A stretch of DNA of 64,000 bases from Nocardioides solisilvae. GTDB taxonomy: Bacteria; Actinomycetota; Actinomycetes; Propionibacteriales; Nocardioidaceae. The notes beneath the pieces are model-generated. The model was not told the origin of the DNA. It ran no database searches and worked only from the letters and a program-made list of their open reading frames with translations. Positions 8,224-17,149 of the stretch are shown piece by piece. The DNA lies in the NCBI RefSeq assembly GCF_003194625.1, contig NZ_QHKX01000003.1:742539-806538 (forward strand). The letters run 5' to 3'. Numbering within the stretch: the first letter of the stretch is position 1; each line of letters opens with the position of its first letter. A program made the position numbers and the translations under genes.

Positions 8224-9108
8224 ATGCGATTCACCAGGAGCAAGGCGCTCGCCGTGGGCGCCGCGCTGGCGCTGAGCCTCGCCGCCTGCGGCGACGCGGG
8301 CGAGGACGACGCGGGCGAGGACGTCGAGGTGGCGGAGAACGCTGCGGAGGACTTCGAGGACGGCACCCGCATGAAGGAGATCGCCGAGTCGGGCAAGATC
8401 TCCGTCGGCGTGAAGTTCGACCAACCCGGCCTCGGCTTCAAGGGCGCGACCGACGACATCCCGAAGGGCTTCGACGTGGAGATCGCCAAGATCCTCGTCG
8501 CCGACCTCGGCATCGACCCCAACGACCCCGACATCTGGGTCGAGACGATCTCCGACAACCGCGAGCCCTTCCTCCAGGAGGGTCGCGTCGACCTCGTGCT
8601 GGCGTCGTACTCGATCACCGAGGACCGCCGCAAGGTGGTCGGCCAGGCGGGTCCCTACATGGTCACCGGCCAGCAGCTGCTGGTCCCGGCCGACAGCGAC
8701 ATCGAGAGCATCGACGACCTCAAGGGCAAGGAGGTCTGCTCCGTGACCGGCTCGACCTCGATCGACCGGATCAACGAGCAGGGCGCCAAGGGCGTCGGCT
8801 TCGACTCCTACTCCGAGTGCGTCCAGAAGGTGCTCGACGGGACCGTCGAGGGCATGTCGACCGACGGCAGCATCCTGGCCGGCTTCGCCGCCCAGAACGA
8901 GGGCCAGCTCAAGGTCGTCGGCGAGGAGTTCTCCGAGGAGAACATCGGCGTCGGCTACTCGCAGGACAGCCCCGAGATGTGCGAGTGGATCAACGAGACG
9001 CTGACCGAGGCGTTCGAGGACGGCACGTGGGCGGAGGCCTTCGAGTCCACCCTCGGCCCCTCGGGCGTCGAGACCCCCGAGCCGCCCACGCTGGACGAGT
9101 GCGTCTGA
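8224..9108 (+). CDS. gluB: Glutamate-type ABC transporter, substrate-binding lipoprotein
   Basis: 294 residues. The lipoprotein signal ends in LSLAAC (Cys at about residue 21), so the protein is anchored outside the membrane. An acidic linker (GDAGEDDAGEDVEVAEN) leads into a family-3 solute-binding domain with DIPKGFDVEIAKILV, LVLASYSITEDRRK and the C-terminal WINETLTEAFEDGTWAEAF. A GAGGGAGAG ribosome site is present. Two cysteines (EVCSV and YSECV) probably pair, as in other GluB-like proteins. Confidence 0.93.
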   Translation: MRFTRSKALAVGAALALSLAACGDAGEDDAGEDVEVAENAAEDFEDGTRMKEIAESGKISVGVKFDQPGLGFKGATDDIPKGFDVEIAKILVADLGIDPNDPDIWVETISDNREPFLQEGRVDLVLASYSITEDRRKVVGQAGPYMVTGQQLLVPADSDIESIDDLKGKEVCSVTGSTSIDRINEQGAKGVGFDSYSECVQKVLDGTVEGMSTDGSILAGFAAQNEGQLKVVGEEFSEENIGVGYSQDSPEMCEWINETLTEAFEDGTWAEAFESTLGPSGVETPEPPTLDECV

Positions 9109-9203
9109 CCCTCCCGGTCACGCCTCACGCATGAACCCATGACCCGGGGCGGCGCCTCCCGCGCCGCCCCGGGCCCCAGCCAGAACCGAGAAGGGAAGCG
9201 GGC

Positions 9204-9887
9204 TTGAACGCAGTCCTGGACAACCTCGACCTCTACTTCAGGGGCTTCGGCTACACGCTCTTCCTCTTCCTGGCCTCGGGCGTGCTGTCGATGGTCCTCG
9301 GGACGCTGCTCGTCGCCTTCCGGGTCGGGCCGATCGCCGTGCTCAGCAAGGCGGCCGCCTTCTACGTCACGATGGTGCGCAACACGCCCCTGGTCATCGT
9401 CTTCGCCTTCTTCTCCTTCGCCGCGCCGGTGCTGGACATCAAGTTCAACTGGCTGCAGGTGCGGTTCGGCGACTTCGACCTCACCGCCTTCTTCGGCGCC
9501 GCGGTCGTCTCCCTCTCGCTCTACACCTCCGCCTTCGTCTGCGAGGCGCTGCGCTCCGGCGTCAACGCCGTGCCGCTGGGCCAGGCCGAGGCCGCCCGCG
9601 CGATCGGGCTCCCCTTCTCGGGCGTGATGACCCAGGTCGTGCTGCCCCAGGCCTTCCGGGCCTCGGTGCCGCCGCTGGCCAGCGTCCAGATCGCGCTGAT
9701 CAAGAACACCTCGGTGGCCGCCGTCTTCGGCGTCGCCGAGGCGGTGTCCCAGATGCGCACCCTGACCAACAGCTTCAGCTCCGAGCGCACCGCCATCTTC
9801 GTCGCCTTCGCGATCGGCTACATCGTGCTCGTCGAGCTCTTCTCCTTCGCCGCCAACCGGCTCGAGCGCCACTGGAGGATCGCCTGA
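9204..9887 (+). CDS. gluC: Glutamate-type ABC transporter, permease 1
   Basis: 227 residues from a TTG (9204) after AGAAGGGAAG. About five hydrophobic segments; the HisM/GlnP-type EAA loop lies in AEAARAIGLPFSGVMTQVVLPQAFRASVPP and contacts the ATPase. RNTPLVIVFAFF is the usual N-terminal motif. The stop shares a base with the next start (TGATG at 9885-9889), so the two permeases are translationally coupled and probably form a heterodimer. Confidence 0.93.
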   Translation: MNAVLDNLDLYFRGFGYTLFLFLASGVLSMVLGTLLVAFRVGPIAVLSKAAAFYVTMVRNTPLVIVFAFFSFAAPVLDIKFNWLQVRFGDFDLTAFFGAAVVSLSLYTSAFVCEALRSGVNAVPLGQAEAARAIGLPFSGVMTQVVLPQAFRASVPPLASVQIALIKNTSVAAVFGVAEAVSQMRTLTNSFSSERTAIFVAFAIGYIVLVELFSFAANRLERHWRIA

Positions 9888-10741
9888 TGAGCGCCAGCGT
9901 CCTGTTCGACGCCCCGGGCCCCCGCACCGTCGCGCGGCACCGGGTCTACAGCGTCGTCGCCGCCGTCGTCCTCCTGGCCTTCCTGGTCTGGGCGGTGAAG
10001 CGCTTCTACGACGCCGGCCACCTCGAGGGCGACAAGTGGGAGGTCTTCGTGACCCCCCGGTTCCTCGAGGCCCTCCTCGTCGACGGCGTCCTCGAGACCG
10101 TCAAGATGGCGGCCACCGCGGTCGCCGGCGCGGTCGTCCTCGGGTTCGTCCTGGGCGTCGGCAAGATGTCCGACCACGGCTGGCTGCGCTGGCCCGCCTG
10201 GGCGGTCGTGGAGTTCTTCCGCGCCGTGCCGGTGCTGCTGCTCATGGTCTTCACCTGGTACGCGCTCGGCATCGCCGACGACAGCTCCTCCTACTGGGCC
10301 GTGGTCGTCGCGCTGACGCTCTACAACGGCGCGGTGCTGGCCGAGGTGCTCCGCGCCGGCGTCAATGCCGTGCCCAAGGGCCAGGCCGAGGCGGCGTACG
10401 CGATCGGCATGCGCAAGACCCAGGTCATGAACATCATCCTGATGCCGCAGGCGGTCAAGATCATGCTGCCGGCGATCATCAGCCAGTGCGTCGTCGCGCT
10501 CAAGGACACCGCCCTCGGCCTGTACGTGGCCGCTCCCGGTCTCACCGCCATCTCGCGCTCGATCTACCTCGAGTTCGACAACCGGGTGCCGACGATGTTC
10601 GTCACCGCGATGCTCTACATCGTGATCAACCTGATCCTCACCTGGCTGGCCACGCTGGTGCAGAAGCGGTTCGTCGGGGAGAAGAAGGTCCTCCAGGTCT
10701 CGATGGTCGGCGGCGCTCCCGACGACACCAAGACGGCCTGA
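9887..10741 (+). CDS. gluD: Glutamate-type ABC transporter, permease 2
   Basis: 284 residues. A cytoplasmic start and a TM segment (VVAAVVLLAFLVWAV) precede the shared permease fold. EAA loop AEAAYAIGMRKTQVMNIILMPQAVKIMLP. FFRAVPVLLLMVFTWYALG matches the GluD/ArtM family. Last gene of the glu operon. It ends 25 bp from the convergent aldo/keto reductase gene with no evident hairpin between them. Confidence 0.93.
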   Translation: MSASVLFDAPGPRTVARHRVYSVVAAVVLLAFLVWAVKRFYDAGHLEGDKWEVFVTPRFLEALLVDGVLETVKMAATAVAGAVVLGFVLGVGKMSDHGWLRWPAWAVVEFFRAVPVLLLMVFTWYALGIADDSSSYWAVVVALTLYNGAVLAEVLRAGVNAVPKGQAEAAYAIGMRKTQVMNIILMPQAVKIMLPAIISQCVVALKDTALGLYVAAPGLTAISRSIYLEFDNRVPTMFVTAMLYIVINLILTWLATLVQKRFVGEKKVLQVSMVGGAPDDTKTA

Positions 10742-10766
10742 CGCCCCTCCCCCCGGGACGCCTCGC

Positions 10767-11645
10767 TCACGCCCACTCCTCCGAGGAGGCGTCGAGCCGG
10801 GCGACGTCGTCGGCGTCCAGGGTGAGCCGGAGCGCCTCGAGCGAGGCGAGGATCGTCTCCGGGCGGCTCGCCCCCGGGATCGGCACGACGCAGTCGTCCT
10901 GCGCGAGCTCCCAGGCCAGGGCGACCTGCTGCGGGGAGGCGTCGTGCTTGCGCGCGACGGCGTCGAAGTCGGCGTACGACGCCCCGAGGTCGCCGGCGTG
11001 CGAGATGCCGCCGAGCGGGCTCCACGGCAGGAAGACCAGGCCGAGCTCGGCGCACAGCTCGAGCTCGGGCCGGGAGCTGCGGAAGCTCGGGGAGAAGCGG
11101 TTCTGCACCGAGACCAGCGCGTCGCCGAGGATGCCGTGGGCCTCCCGGATCTGGGCGGGGTCGGCGTTGGAGAGGCCGACCCGGGCGACCTTGCCCTGCA
11201 CCACGAGCTCGGCGAAGGCGCCGATCGTGTCGGCGTACGGGACCGCGGGGTCGGGGCGGTGGTGCTGGTAGAGGCCGATCCGCTCGACGCCCAGCCGCTG
11301 CAGCGACCCCTCGACGGCCTCGCGGACCCACTCCGGACGCCCGTCGACCGGCCAGTCGGCACCCTCGCGCCGGATGCCGCCCTTGGTGGCGACGAGCACG
11401 GCGTCGGAGTCGCCGTCCCAGGTCGCCAGCGCCTCGGCGACGAGCCGCTCGTTGTGACCCAGCCCGGTGCCGTCGGGGGCGTAGCAGTCGGCGGTGTCGA
11501 TGAGCGTCACGCCGGCGTCGAGGGCCGCGTGGATGGTGGCCGTGGCCCGGGCGGCGGCCTCCTCGCCGCGGACCGACAGCGGCATCGCGCCGAGCCCGAT
11601 CGCGCTGACGGACAGGTCGCCGAGGCGTCGCTGCGGAAGGCTCAT
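10767..11645 (-). CDS. Aldo/keto reductase
   Basis: 292 residues, full-length NADPH-dependent (beta/alpha)8 reductase. Catalytic Tyr is in LIDTADCYAPDG, Lys in VLVATKGG and His in IGLYQHHRPD; the C-terminal cofactor motif is VPIPGASRPETI. The sequence gives no substrate. The frame is open far upstream, but homology begins at the ATG at 11643-11645 (SLPQRRLGDLSVSAIGLGAMPLS). Divergent from the TetR gene with 60 bp between them, so TetR may control it. Confidence 0.92.
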   Translation of the reverse strand: MSLPQRRLGDLSVSAIGLGAMPLSVRGEEAAARATATIHAALDAGVTLIDTADCYAPDGTGLGHNERLVAEALATWDGDSDAVLVATKGGIRREGADWPVDGRPEWVREAVEGSLQRLGVERIGLYQHHRPDPAVPYADTIGAFAELVVQGKVARVGLSNADPAQIREAHGILGDALVSVQNRFSPSFRSSRPELELCAELGLVFLPWSPLGGISHAGDLGASYADFDAVARKHDASPQQVALAWELAQDDCVVPIPGASRPETILASLEALRLTLDADDVARLDASSEEWA

Positions 11646-11693
11646 GCCCGCCAGCCTAGGCACGGGGTCCCGACGGGAGCGGCCCCGAGCGCC

Positions 11694-11699
11694 TACCCT
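11694..11699 (+). promoter_or_regulatory. Leaderless-type -10 element of the TetR gene
   Basis: TACCCT, 6 nt before the ATG at 11706; no ribosome site. Confidence 0.45.
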
Positions 11700-11705
11700 C
11701 CTCCC

Positions 11706-12347
11706 ATGGCCACGAAGAAGCCCCGCAGCCGGATGACGGGCGCCGAGCGGCGCGAGCAGCTCATCGAGGTCGCGCGCAGCCTCTTCGCCGAGCGCGGCTT
11801 CGACGGCACCGCGGTCGAGGAGGTCGCGGCCCGGGCGGGCGTCTCGAAGCCGGTCGTCTACGAGCACTTCGGCGGCAAGGAGGGGCTGTACGCCGTCGTG
11901 GTCGACCGCGAGGTCACCCAGCTGCTCACGATGATGCGCGGGTCGCTCACCTCGGTCCACAGCCACGAGCTGCTCGCCGACTCGGCGGTGGCCCTGCTCG
12001 ACTTCATCGAGTCCAACCCCGACGGCTTCCGCATCCTGGTCCGCGACAGCCCGGTGGGCGCCTCGACCTCGACCTTCAAGTCGATCATCGGCGACGTGGC
12101 GAGCCGGGTCGAGGGGATCCTCGTGCAGAAGTTCACCGAGAAGGAGCTCGACCCCAAGGTCGCCCCGATGTATGCCCAGATGCTCGTCGGGATGGTCGCG
12201 ATGGTCGGCCAGTGGTGGCTCGACACCCGGCGGCCGGCCAAGGAGATCGTCGCCGCCCACCTGGTCAACCTCGCCTGGAACGGCCTCTCGGGGATGGAGC
12301 GCAGCCCCGTCCTCCCGGGTTCCGGGGACGCCCCCGCCACCCCCTGA
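11706..12347 (+). CDS. TetR-family transcriptional regulator
   Basis: 213 residues. The N-terminal TetR DNA-binding domain is clear: RREQLIEVARSLFAERGFDGTAVEEVAARAGVSKPVVYEHFGGKEGLY, with the recognition helix at about 40-55. The C-terminal ligand domain is all-helical with a Trp pair (GQWWLDTRRPAKE). The inducer is unknown. Divergent from the aldo/keto reductase. The 3' end runs into a long palindrome shared with the convergent glyoxalase gene. Confidence 0.9.
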   Translation: MATKKPRSRMTGAERREQLIEVARSLFAERGFDGTAVEEVAARAGVSKPVVYEHFGGKEGLYAVVVDREVTQLLTMMRGSLTSVHSHELLADSAVALLDFIESNPDGFRILVRDSPVGASTSTFKSIIGDVASRVEGILVQKFTEKELDPKVAPMYAQMLVGMVAMVGQWWLDTRRPAKEIVAAHLVNLAWNGLSGMERSPVLPGSGDAPATP

Positions 12348-12360
12348 CCTGCCCCTTTTT

Positions 12361-12426
12361 CGATAGTCCCCCACGTTCTGACCACGCCCGCCCGGCGTGT
12401 CGTGGTCACCTTGCGGGGGACTATCG
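12361..12426. repeat. Long imperfect palindrome between convergent genes
   Basis: Arms CGATAGTCCCCC (12361-12372) and GGGGGACTATCG (12415-12426) pair perfectly; after a 6-nt internal bulge TGACCACG (12379-12386) pairs with CGTGGTCA (12401-12408), leaving a 14-nt loop. On the plus strand it follows TTTT. It contains the TAG stop of the glyoxalase gene. Likely bidirectional terminator, possibly a dispersed repeat. Confidence 0.75.
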
Positions 12427-12819
12427 AGGAGGCAGCAGGGCGGCGAGGAGCTCGACCCGGTTGCCGTGGCCGTCGAAGGCGTGCAGCCGGGCGTGGCCGG
12501 GGAAGGTCGTCCGCTCGGTGTGGTCGACGTCGAAGCCGAGGGCGGCGAGCCGCTCCCCCGCCGCGTCCAGGGCCTCGACCGAGTCGAGCACGAGGGCGGG
12601 GTGCGCCTTCCGGGCTGGCGCGAACGGCTCCTCGACGCCGACGTGCACCTCGCAGGTGACGGCGCCGGAGCCGTCGTACGCCCGGAACCAGGCGCCGCCG
12701 CGGCCGCGCAGCGCCTCGGGCTTCTCGACCTCGGCCATGCCGAGGCCGTCGCGCCAGAACGCGCGGGCCGTCTCCTCGCCGCCGCGCGGGCAGCAGACCT
12801 GGACGTGGTGGAGCCTCAT
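12421..12819 (-). CDS. Glyoxalase/bleomycin-resistance fold protein (VOC superfamily)
   Basis: 132 residues, one VOC domain: HHVQVCCPRGGEETARAFWRDGLGMAEVEKP opens, and PGHARLHAFDGHGNRVELL ends with the metal-ligand glutamate in RVELL. A possible metal His is in LHHVQV. Substrate unknown. An upstream in-frame start exists at 12855, but the ATG at 12817-12819 fits homology, with CAGGGT 7 nt before it. Divergent from a MarR gene across an operator-like palindrome. Confidence 0.88.
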   Translation of the reverse strand: MRLHHVQVCCPRGGEETARAFWRDGLGMAEVEKPEALRGRGGAWFRAYDGSGAVTCEVHVGVEEPFAPARKAHPALVLDSVEALDAAGERLAALGFDVDHTERTTFPGHARLHAFDGHGNRVELLAALLPPR

Positions 12820-12843
12820 GCGCGTCACCCTGCCGCCCGATTC

Positions 12844-12857
12844 TCTCGATGTCAAGA
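12844..12857. promoter_or_regulatory. Operator-like palindrome of MarR type
   Basis: TCTCGATGTCAAGA, symmetric as TCTyGAyrTCrAGA, in the 64-bp gap between the glyoxalase and MarR genes and over the expected -35 of the MarR promoter. A second partial half (TTCTCGACGT) follows. Confidence 0.5.
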
Positions 12858-12871
12858 TTCTCGACGTGGGT

Positions 12872-12877
12872 TAGTGT
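12872..12877 (+). promoter_or_regulatory. Leaderless-type -10 element of the MarR gene
   Basis: TAGTGT, 6 nt before the ATG at 12884; no ribosome site. Confidence 0.45.
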
Positions 12878-12883
12878 GGGCCC

Positions 12884-13369
12884 ATGCGCGACGAGGTGGA
12901 CGAGCTGGTGGAGGCGTGGGCGCGGGAGCGCGCCGACCTCGACCTCGCCCCCGTCGAGGTGTTCAGCCGGATCGGGCGGCTGGCCCGGCACCTCGACCTC
13001 GCTCGCCGCTCCGCCTTCACCTCCCACGGCATCGAGTCGTGGGAGTTCGACGTGCTGGCGGCGCTGCGCCGGGCCGGCGAGCCCTACGAGCTCTCCCCCG
13101 GCCGCCTGCTCCGCGAGACCCTCGTGACCAGCGGCACGATGACCAACCGCGTCGACCGGCTCACCGCGCGCGGCCTGGTCGAGCGGCTCCCCGACCCGCA
13201 CGACCGGCGCGGGGTCCTGGTCCGGCTCACCCCCGAGGGCAAGGTCGCCGTCGACGGCGCCTTCGAGGCGCTGCTCGAGGCGGAGGGACGGCTGATGAGC
13301 GACCTTCCCGACGACGACCGCGAACAGCTCGCCGCGCTGCTGCGCCGGCTGCTCCGGCCCTTCAGCTGA
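12884..13369 (+). CDS. MarR-family transcriptional regulator
   Basis: 161 residues. Winged-helix core at about 45-110: ESWEFDVLAALRRAGEPYELSPGRLL, the recognition helix TSGTMTNRVDRLTARGLVERL and wing PDPHDRRGVLVRLTPEG. N- and C-terminal helices form the dimer. Probably autoregulated through the palindrome at 12844-12857 and may also control the divergent glyoxalase gene. Ligand unknown. Confidence 0.92.
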   Translation: MRDEVDELVEAWARERADLDLAPVEVFSRIGRLARHLDLARRSAFTSHGIESWEFDVLAALRRAGEPYELSPGRLLRETLVTSGTMTNRVDRLTARGLVERLPDPHDRRGVLVRLTPEGKVAVDGAFEALLEAEGRLMSDLPDDDREQLAALLRRLLRPFS

Positions 13370-13381
13370 GCCGGCGCGAGG

Positions 13382-15241
13382 TCACTCGACCTGCTCGGCG
13401 GCCTCCAGCCACTCCAGCTCGAGGTCGTCGCGCTCGGCCGCGAGCTCCTGCAGCAAGGCGCTGAGCGTCCCCATCCGCTCGTAGTCCTGGCCCGCGGCGA
13501 GGATCTGCGCGTTGAGCTCCTCCTCCTGCTCGGCGATCCGGGCGAGCCGCTTGTCGATCCGCGCCATCGTCTTGCGGGCGGCCCGCTCCTCCGCACTGCC
13601 GGACCGTGCCTTCGGCGCGCCCGTCGACGTACCGGTCCCGACGCCGGCGGGCCCCGGGACGTCGTCACGCGCGGTCGCCCCGGCAGCCGCCCCTGATGAC
13701 GTCCGCGGGGAGGAGGCGGCAGCAGGGCCGGCGGCGGCGAGCATGGCCTCGCGGCGCTCGAGGTACTCGTCGACCCCGCGCGGCAGCATCGAGATCTGGC
13801 CGTCGCCGAGCAGCGCCCACACCGAGTCGGTGACCCGCTCGAGGAAGTACCGGTCGTGGGAGACCACCACGAGCGTGCCGGGCCAGCCGTCGAGGAAGTC
13901 CTCGAGCACGTTGAGGGTCTCGATGTCGAGGTCGTTGGTCGGCTCGTCGAGCAGCAGCACGTTGGGCTCGGTGAGCAGCAGCCGGAGCAGCTGGAAGCGG
14001 CGCCGCTCCCCGCCGGAGAGGTCGCCGATCCGCGCGGTGAGCCGGTCGCCGGTGAAGCCGAACCGCTCCAGCATCGAGGTGGCGGTCAGCTCCTGCCCCG
14101 AGAGGGTCTTCGTCACCCTCCGGATCGACTCGACCGTGGGCAGCACCCGAGCCTCGGGGTCGAGGTCGTCGAGCTGCTGGCCCAGGTGCTGCAGGGCCAC
14201 GGTCCGCCCCTGCTTGACCCGCCCGGCGGAGGGAGGCAGCTCGCCCGAGAGCATGGAGAGCACCGACGTCTTGCCCGCGCCGTTGACGCCGACGACGCCC
14301 ACCCGGTCGCCCGGGCCGAGCCGCCACGTGGCGTGCGAGAGCAGCTGGCGCTCCCCGCGGAAGAGGTCGACGTCCTCGACGTCGATGACGTCCTTGCCGA
14401 GCCGCTGGGTGGCGAACCGCTCCAGCTCGAGCCGGTCGCGCGGTGGCGGGACGTCCTCGATCAGCTGGTTGGCCGCGTCGATGCGGAACTTCGGCTTCGA
14501 CGTCCGGGCGGGCGCCCCGCGGCGCAGCCAGGCGAGCTCCTTGCGGACCAGGTTCTGCCGCCGGCTCTCGCTGGCCGCGGCCTGCCGCTGCCGCTCGGCC
14601 TTGGCCAGCACGAAGGCGGCGTACCCGCCCTCGTAGGAGTCGACCTGGCCGTCGTGGACCTCCCACGTGGTGTGGCAGACCTCGTCGAGGAACCACCGGT
14701 CGTGCGTCACCACGACCAGCGCCGACGGCAGGCCGACCAGGTGCCGCGCCAGCCAGGCGACGGCCTCCACGTCGAGGTGGTTGGTCGGCTCGTCGAGGAC
14801 GACGAGGTCGTGCGGCTCGAGCAGCAGCGCGGCCAGCGCGCAGCGCCGGCGCTCCCCGCCCGAGAGCCCGGCGACCGACCGGTCGAGGTCGATGCCGGTG
14901 AGCAGCTCGCGCACGACGCCCCGCGCGGTCGGGTCGGCGGCCCACTCGTGGTCCGCCTTGCCCCTCAGGACCGACTCGCGGACGGTGTGGGAGTCGACGA
15001 GCTCGTCGCCCTGGTGCAGGTAGCCGACGTCGAGGCCGCCGGTGCGCGAGACCCGGCCGGAGTCGGGCTCCTCGATCCCCGTCATCACCTCGAGCAGGGT
15101 GGTCTTGCCGTCGCCGTTGCGGCCGACGATGCCGATCCGCTCCCCCGCGCCGATGCCGAGCGAGACGTCGTCGAGCAGCGGGCGGACGCCGTAGGACTTC
15201 GAGACCCGCTCGAGGTTGAGCAGGTTGGGACGGACGGCCAC
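13382..15241 (-). CDS. ABC-F family ATP-binding protein
   Basis: 619 residues with two ABC domains and no membrane segment. Domain 1: Walker A GRNGDGKT, signature LSGGE and VVLDEPTNHLD. Domain 2: GVNGAGKT, LSGGE and LLLDEPTNDLD. A charged linker (about 235-280) joins them, and a C-terminal coiled coil (ARKTMARIDKRLARIAEQEEELNAQI) follows an Ala/Gly-rich stretch. ABC-F proteins act on ribosomes, as translation factors or in antibiotic resistance; the sequence alone does not decide. The GTG start directly follows the ispE stop. Confidence 0.93.
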   Translation of the reverse strand: MAVRPNLLNLERVSKSYGVRPLLDDVSLGIGAGERIGIVGRNGDGKTTLLEVMTGIEEPDSGRVSRTGGLDVGYLHQGDELVDSHTVRESVLRGKADHEWAADPTARGVVRELLTGIDLDRSVAGLSGGERRRCALAALLLEPHDLVVLDEPTNHLDVEAVAWLARHLVGLPSALVVVTHDRWFLDEVCHTTWEVHDGQVDSYEGGYAAFVLAKAERQRQAAASESRRQNLVRKELAWLRRGAPARTSKPKFRIDAANQLIEDVPPPRDRLELERFATQRLGKDVIDVEDVDLFRGERQLLSHATWRLGPGDRVGVVGVNGAGKTSVLSMLSGELPPSAGRVKQGRTVALQHLGQQLDDLDPEARVLPTVESIRRVTKTLSGQELTATSMLERFGFTGDRLTARIGDLSGGERRRFQLLRLLLTEPNVLLLDEPTNDLDIETLNVLEDFLDGWPGTLVVVSHDRYFLERVTDSVWALLGDGQISMLPRGVDEYLERREAMLAAAGPAAASSPRTSSGAAAGATARDDVPGPAGVGTGTSTGAPKARSGSAEERAARKTMARIDKRLARIAEQEEELNAQILAAGQDYERMGTLSALLQELAAERDDLELEWLEAAEQVE

Positions 15242-16165
15242 TCAGAGCACCTCGACGACGTGGGCGCCGGCCACCGGGCCGACGGCGAGCAGGGTCAGGG
15301 GGCGTACGGCGCCGAGGCCGTCCGCGACCGCCTGCGCCGCCTCGGTCGACTCGCAGAGGAAGACGCAGGTGGGGCCGGAGCCGGAGACGATCCCGCGCAG
15401 CGCGCCCTCGGCCTCGCCGCGCTCGAGGAGCGCCTCGAGGTCGGGGAGCAGGTCGATCGCGGCGGGCTCGAGGTCGTTGTGGAGCGCGAGCGCCAGGCGG
15501 CCGGGGTCGCCGTACGAGAGCGCCTCCAGCACCCGGCTCGCCGAGGCCGGCTCGGCGGGCGCGTCGGGGAAGAGCTCGTCGTAGCGGCGGTAGACCGCGG
15601 GTGTGGAGAGGCCGCGCGGGTCGGGCACGACCACCCAGGCGTAGTCGCCGTGGTCGGCCACCGGCACCACCTGCTCGCCGCGGCCCAGCCCGCGCGCGGT
15701 CCCGCCGATCAGCGCGAACGGCACGTCGCTGCCCAGCCGGGCCGCGAGGGCGAGCAGCTCCTCGTCGGGGGTGCCGAGGTCCCAGAGCCGGTCGAGGGCG
15801 ACCAGCGCGGCCGCAGCGTCGGCCGAGCCGCCGGCCATGCCGCCGGCCACCGGGATCGACTTGCCGATCCGCACGGACGCGCCGCGCTCACCGCCGCCCA
15901 GCAGCTCGCCCACCCGGTCGACGATGTTCTCGCCCGGCCCGGGCAGCGCGGTGCCGGCGAGGTACGGCGACAGCACGGTCTCGACGGCCCACTCCGAGGA
16001 CTCCGCCACGGAGACGTCGTCGTAGAGGCTGACCGCCTGGTAGACGGTGTCGAGCGGGTGGAAGCCGTCCTCGCGGGGCGCGCCCACGCCGAGGTGCAGG
16101 TTGACCTTGGCCGAGGCGCGCACGGTGAGCACGCCGGCCTCGGAGTCCTCCAGGCGGCGGATCAC
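15242..16165 (-). CDS. ispE: 4-diphosphocytidyl-2-C-methyl-D-erythritol kinase
   Basis: 307-residue GHMP kinase of the MEP isoprenoid pathway, phosphorylating CDP-ME. The substrate motif [14 protein letters not shown] is at 15-28 and the ATP motif [17 protein letters not shown] at about 104-120. C-terminal GSGPTCVFL is also characteristic. It overlaps rsmA by 4 bp (16162-16165), the usual actinobacterial order rsmA-ispE. Confidence 0.95.
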   Translation of the reverse strand: MIRRLEDSEAGVLTVRASAKVNLHLGVGAPREDGFHPLDTVYQAVSLYDDVSVAESSEWAVETVLSPYLAGTALPGPGENIVDRVGELLGGGERGASVRIGKSIPVAGGMAGGSADAAAALVALDRLWDLGTPDEELLALAARLGSDVPFALIGGTARGLGRGEQVVPVADHGDYAWVVVPDPRGLSTPAVYRRYDELFPDAPAEPASASRVLEALSYGDPGRLALALHNDLEPAAIDLLPDLEALLERGEAEGALRGIVSGSGPTCVFLCESTEAAQAVADGLGAVRPLTLLAVGPVAGAHVVEVL

Positions 16166-17037
16166 GAGGCCACCTCGGCCCGGGCCGCGAGCTGCTCGGC
16201 GATCCGCGCGAACTCCTCGATCCCCAGCCGCTCGCCGCGGGCCTGCGGGTCGACGCCGGCGGCGACGAGCGCGGCCTCGGCCGCCTCGGCGGAGCCGGCC
16301 ATCGGGCGCAGGGTGGCGCGCAGGGTCTTGCGGCGCTGCGCGAAGGCGGCGTCGACGACGGCGAAGACCTGCTCGCGCGTGGCGCTGGTGGCCGGCGGCT
16401 CGCGCCGGGTCCAGGCGACCAGCCCGGAGTCGACGTTGGGCGCCGGCCAGAAGACGTTGCGGCCGACCGCGCCGGCGCGACGCACGTCGGCGTACCAGGC
16501 CGCCTTGACCGAGGGCACGCCGTAGACCTTGGAGCCCGGGCCGGCGGCGAGCCGGTCGGCGACCTCGGACTGCACCATCACCAGCCCCTTCTCCAGCGAG
16601 GGCAGCAGCGCCAGCAGGTGCAGGAGCACCGGGACGGAGACGTTGTAGGGCAGGTTGGCGACCAGCGCGGTGGGCGCCGGGCCGGGGACCTCGGCGATCC
16701 GCAGGGCGTCGGCCAGCACGACCTCGAAGCGGTCGGCCTGGTCGGGGGCCCGCTCGGCGACGGTGCGCGGCAGCCGTCCGGCGAGCAGCGGGTCGACCTC
16801 GACGGCGACCACACGACCGGCCGCCTCGAGCAGCGCCAGGGTGAGCGAGCCGAGGCCGGGGCCGACCTCGACCACCACGTCGTCGGCGGTGAGCCCGGCG
16901 TCGCGGACGATCCGCCGGACCGTGTTGGCGTCGATGACGAAGTTCTGGCCCCGCTGCTTGGTGGGGCGCAGGTCGAGCTCGGCGGCCAGCTGGCGCACCT
17001 CCGCCGGTCCCAGCAGGCTCGGCGGTCGGGACGTCAT
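16162..17037 (-). CDS. rsmA: 16S rRNA (adenine1518/1519-N6) dimethyltransferase
   Basis: 291-residue KsgA/RsmA. SAM motif [16 protein letters not shown], then VEVDPLLA, and the catalytic [11 protein letters not shown]. The C-terminal domain includes [13 protein letters not shown]. Dimethylates two adenines in the 3' hairpin of 16S rRNA. The frame is open upstream, but the ATG at 17035-17037 ([17 protein letters not shown]) fits the family and has a leaderless-type hexamer. Confidence 0.95.
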   Translation of the reverse strand: MTSRPPSLLGPAEVRQLAAELDLRPTKQRGQNFVIDANTVRRIVRDAGLTADDVVVEVGPGLGSLTLALLEAAGRVVAVEVDPLLAGRLPRTVAERAPDQADRFEVVLADALRIAEVPGPAPTALVANLPYNVSVPVLLHLLALLPSLEKGLVMVQSEVADRLAAGPGSKVYGVPSVKAAWYADVRRAGAVGRNVFWPAPNVDSGLVAWTRREPPATSATREQVFAVVDAAFAQRRKTLRATLRPMAGSAEAAEAALVAAGVDPQARGERLGIEEFARIAEQLAARAEVAS

Positions 17038-17044
17038 GGCCGCC

Positions 17045-17050
17045 ACCCTA
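17045..17050 (-). promoter_or_regulatory. Leaderless-type -10 element of rsmA
   Basis: On the minus strand TAGGGT, 7 nt before the ATG at 17037. An inverted repeat, CGGGACGTCA (17065-17074) and TGACGTCCCG (17107-17116), lies just upstream and may end rpfB transcription. Confidence 0.45.
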
Positions 17051-17149
17051 TGACCTCGCCCCCGCGGGACGTCACACGAGCCGCAGGAGCGTGGGCACGC
17101 GGCGTATGACGTCCCGGGAGCGGGAGGGGCGGGAGGGAGCGGGAGCGCG

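Noticed and set aside
13856..16525. 889-codon plus-strand open frame
   Set aside because: Antisense shadow of ABC-F, ispE and rsmA; low-complexity Arg/Val/Gly-rich product.
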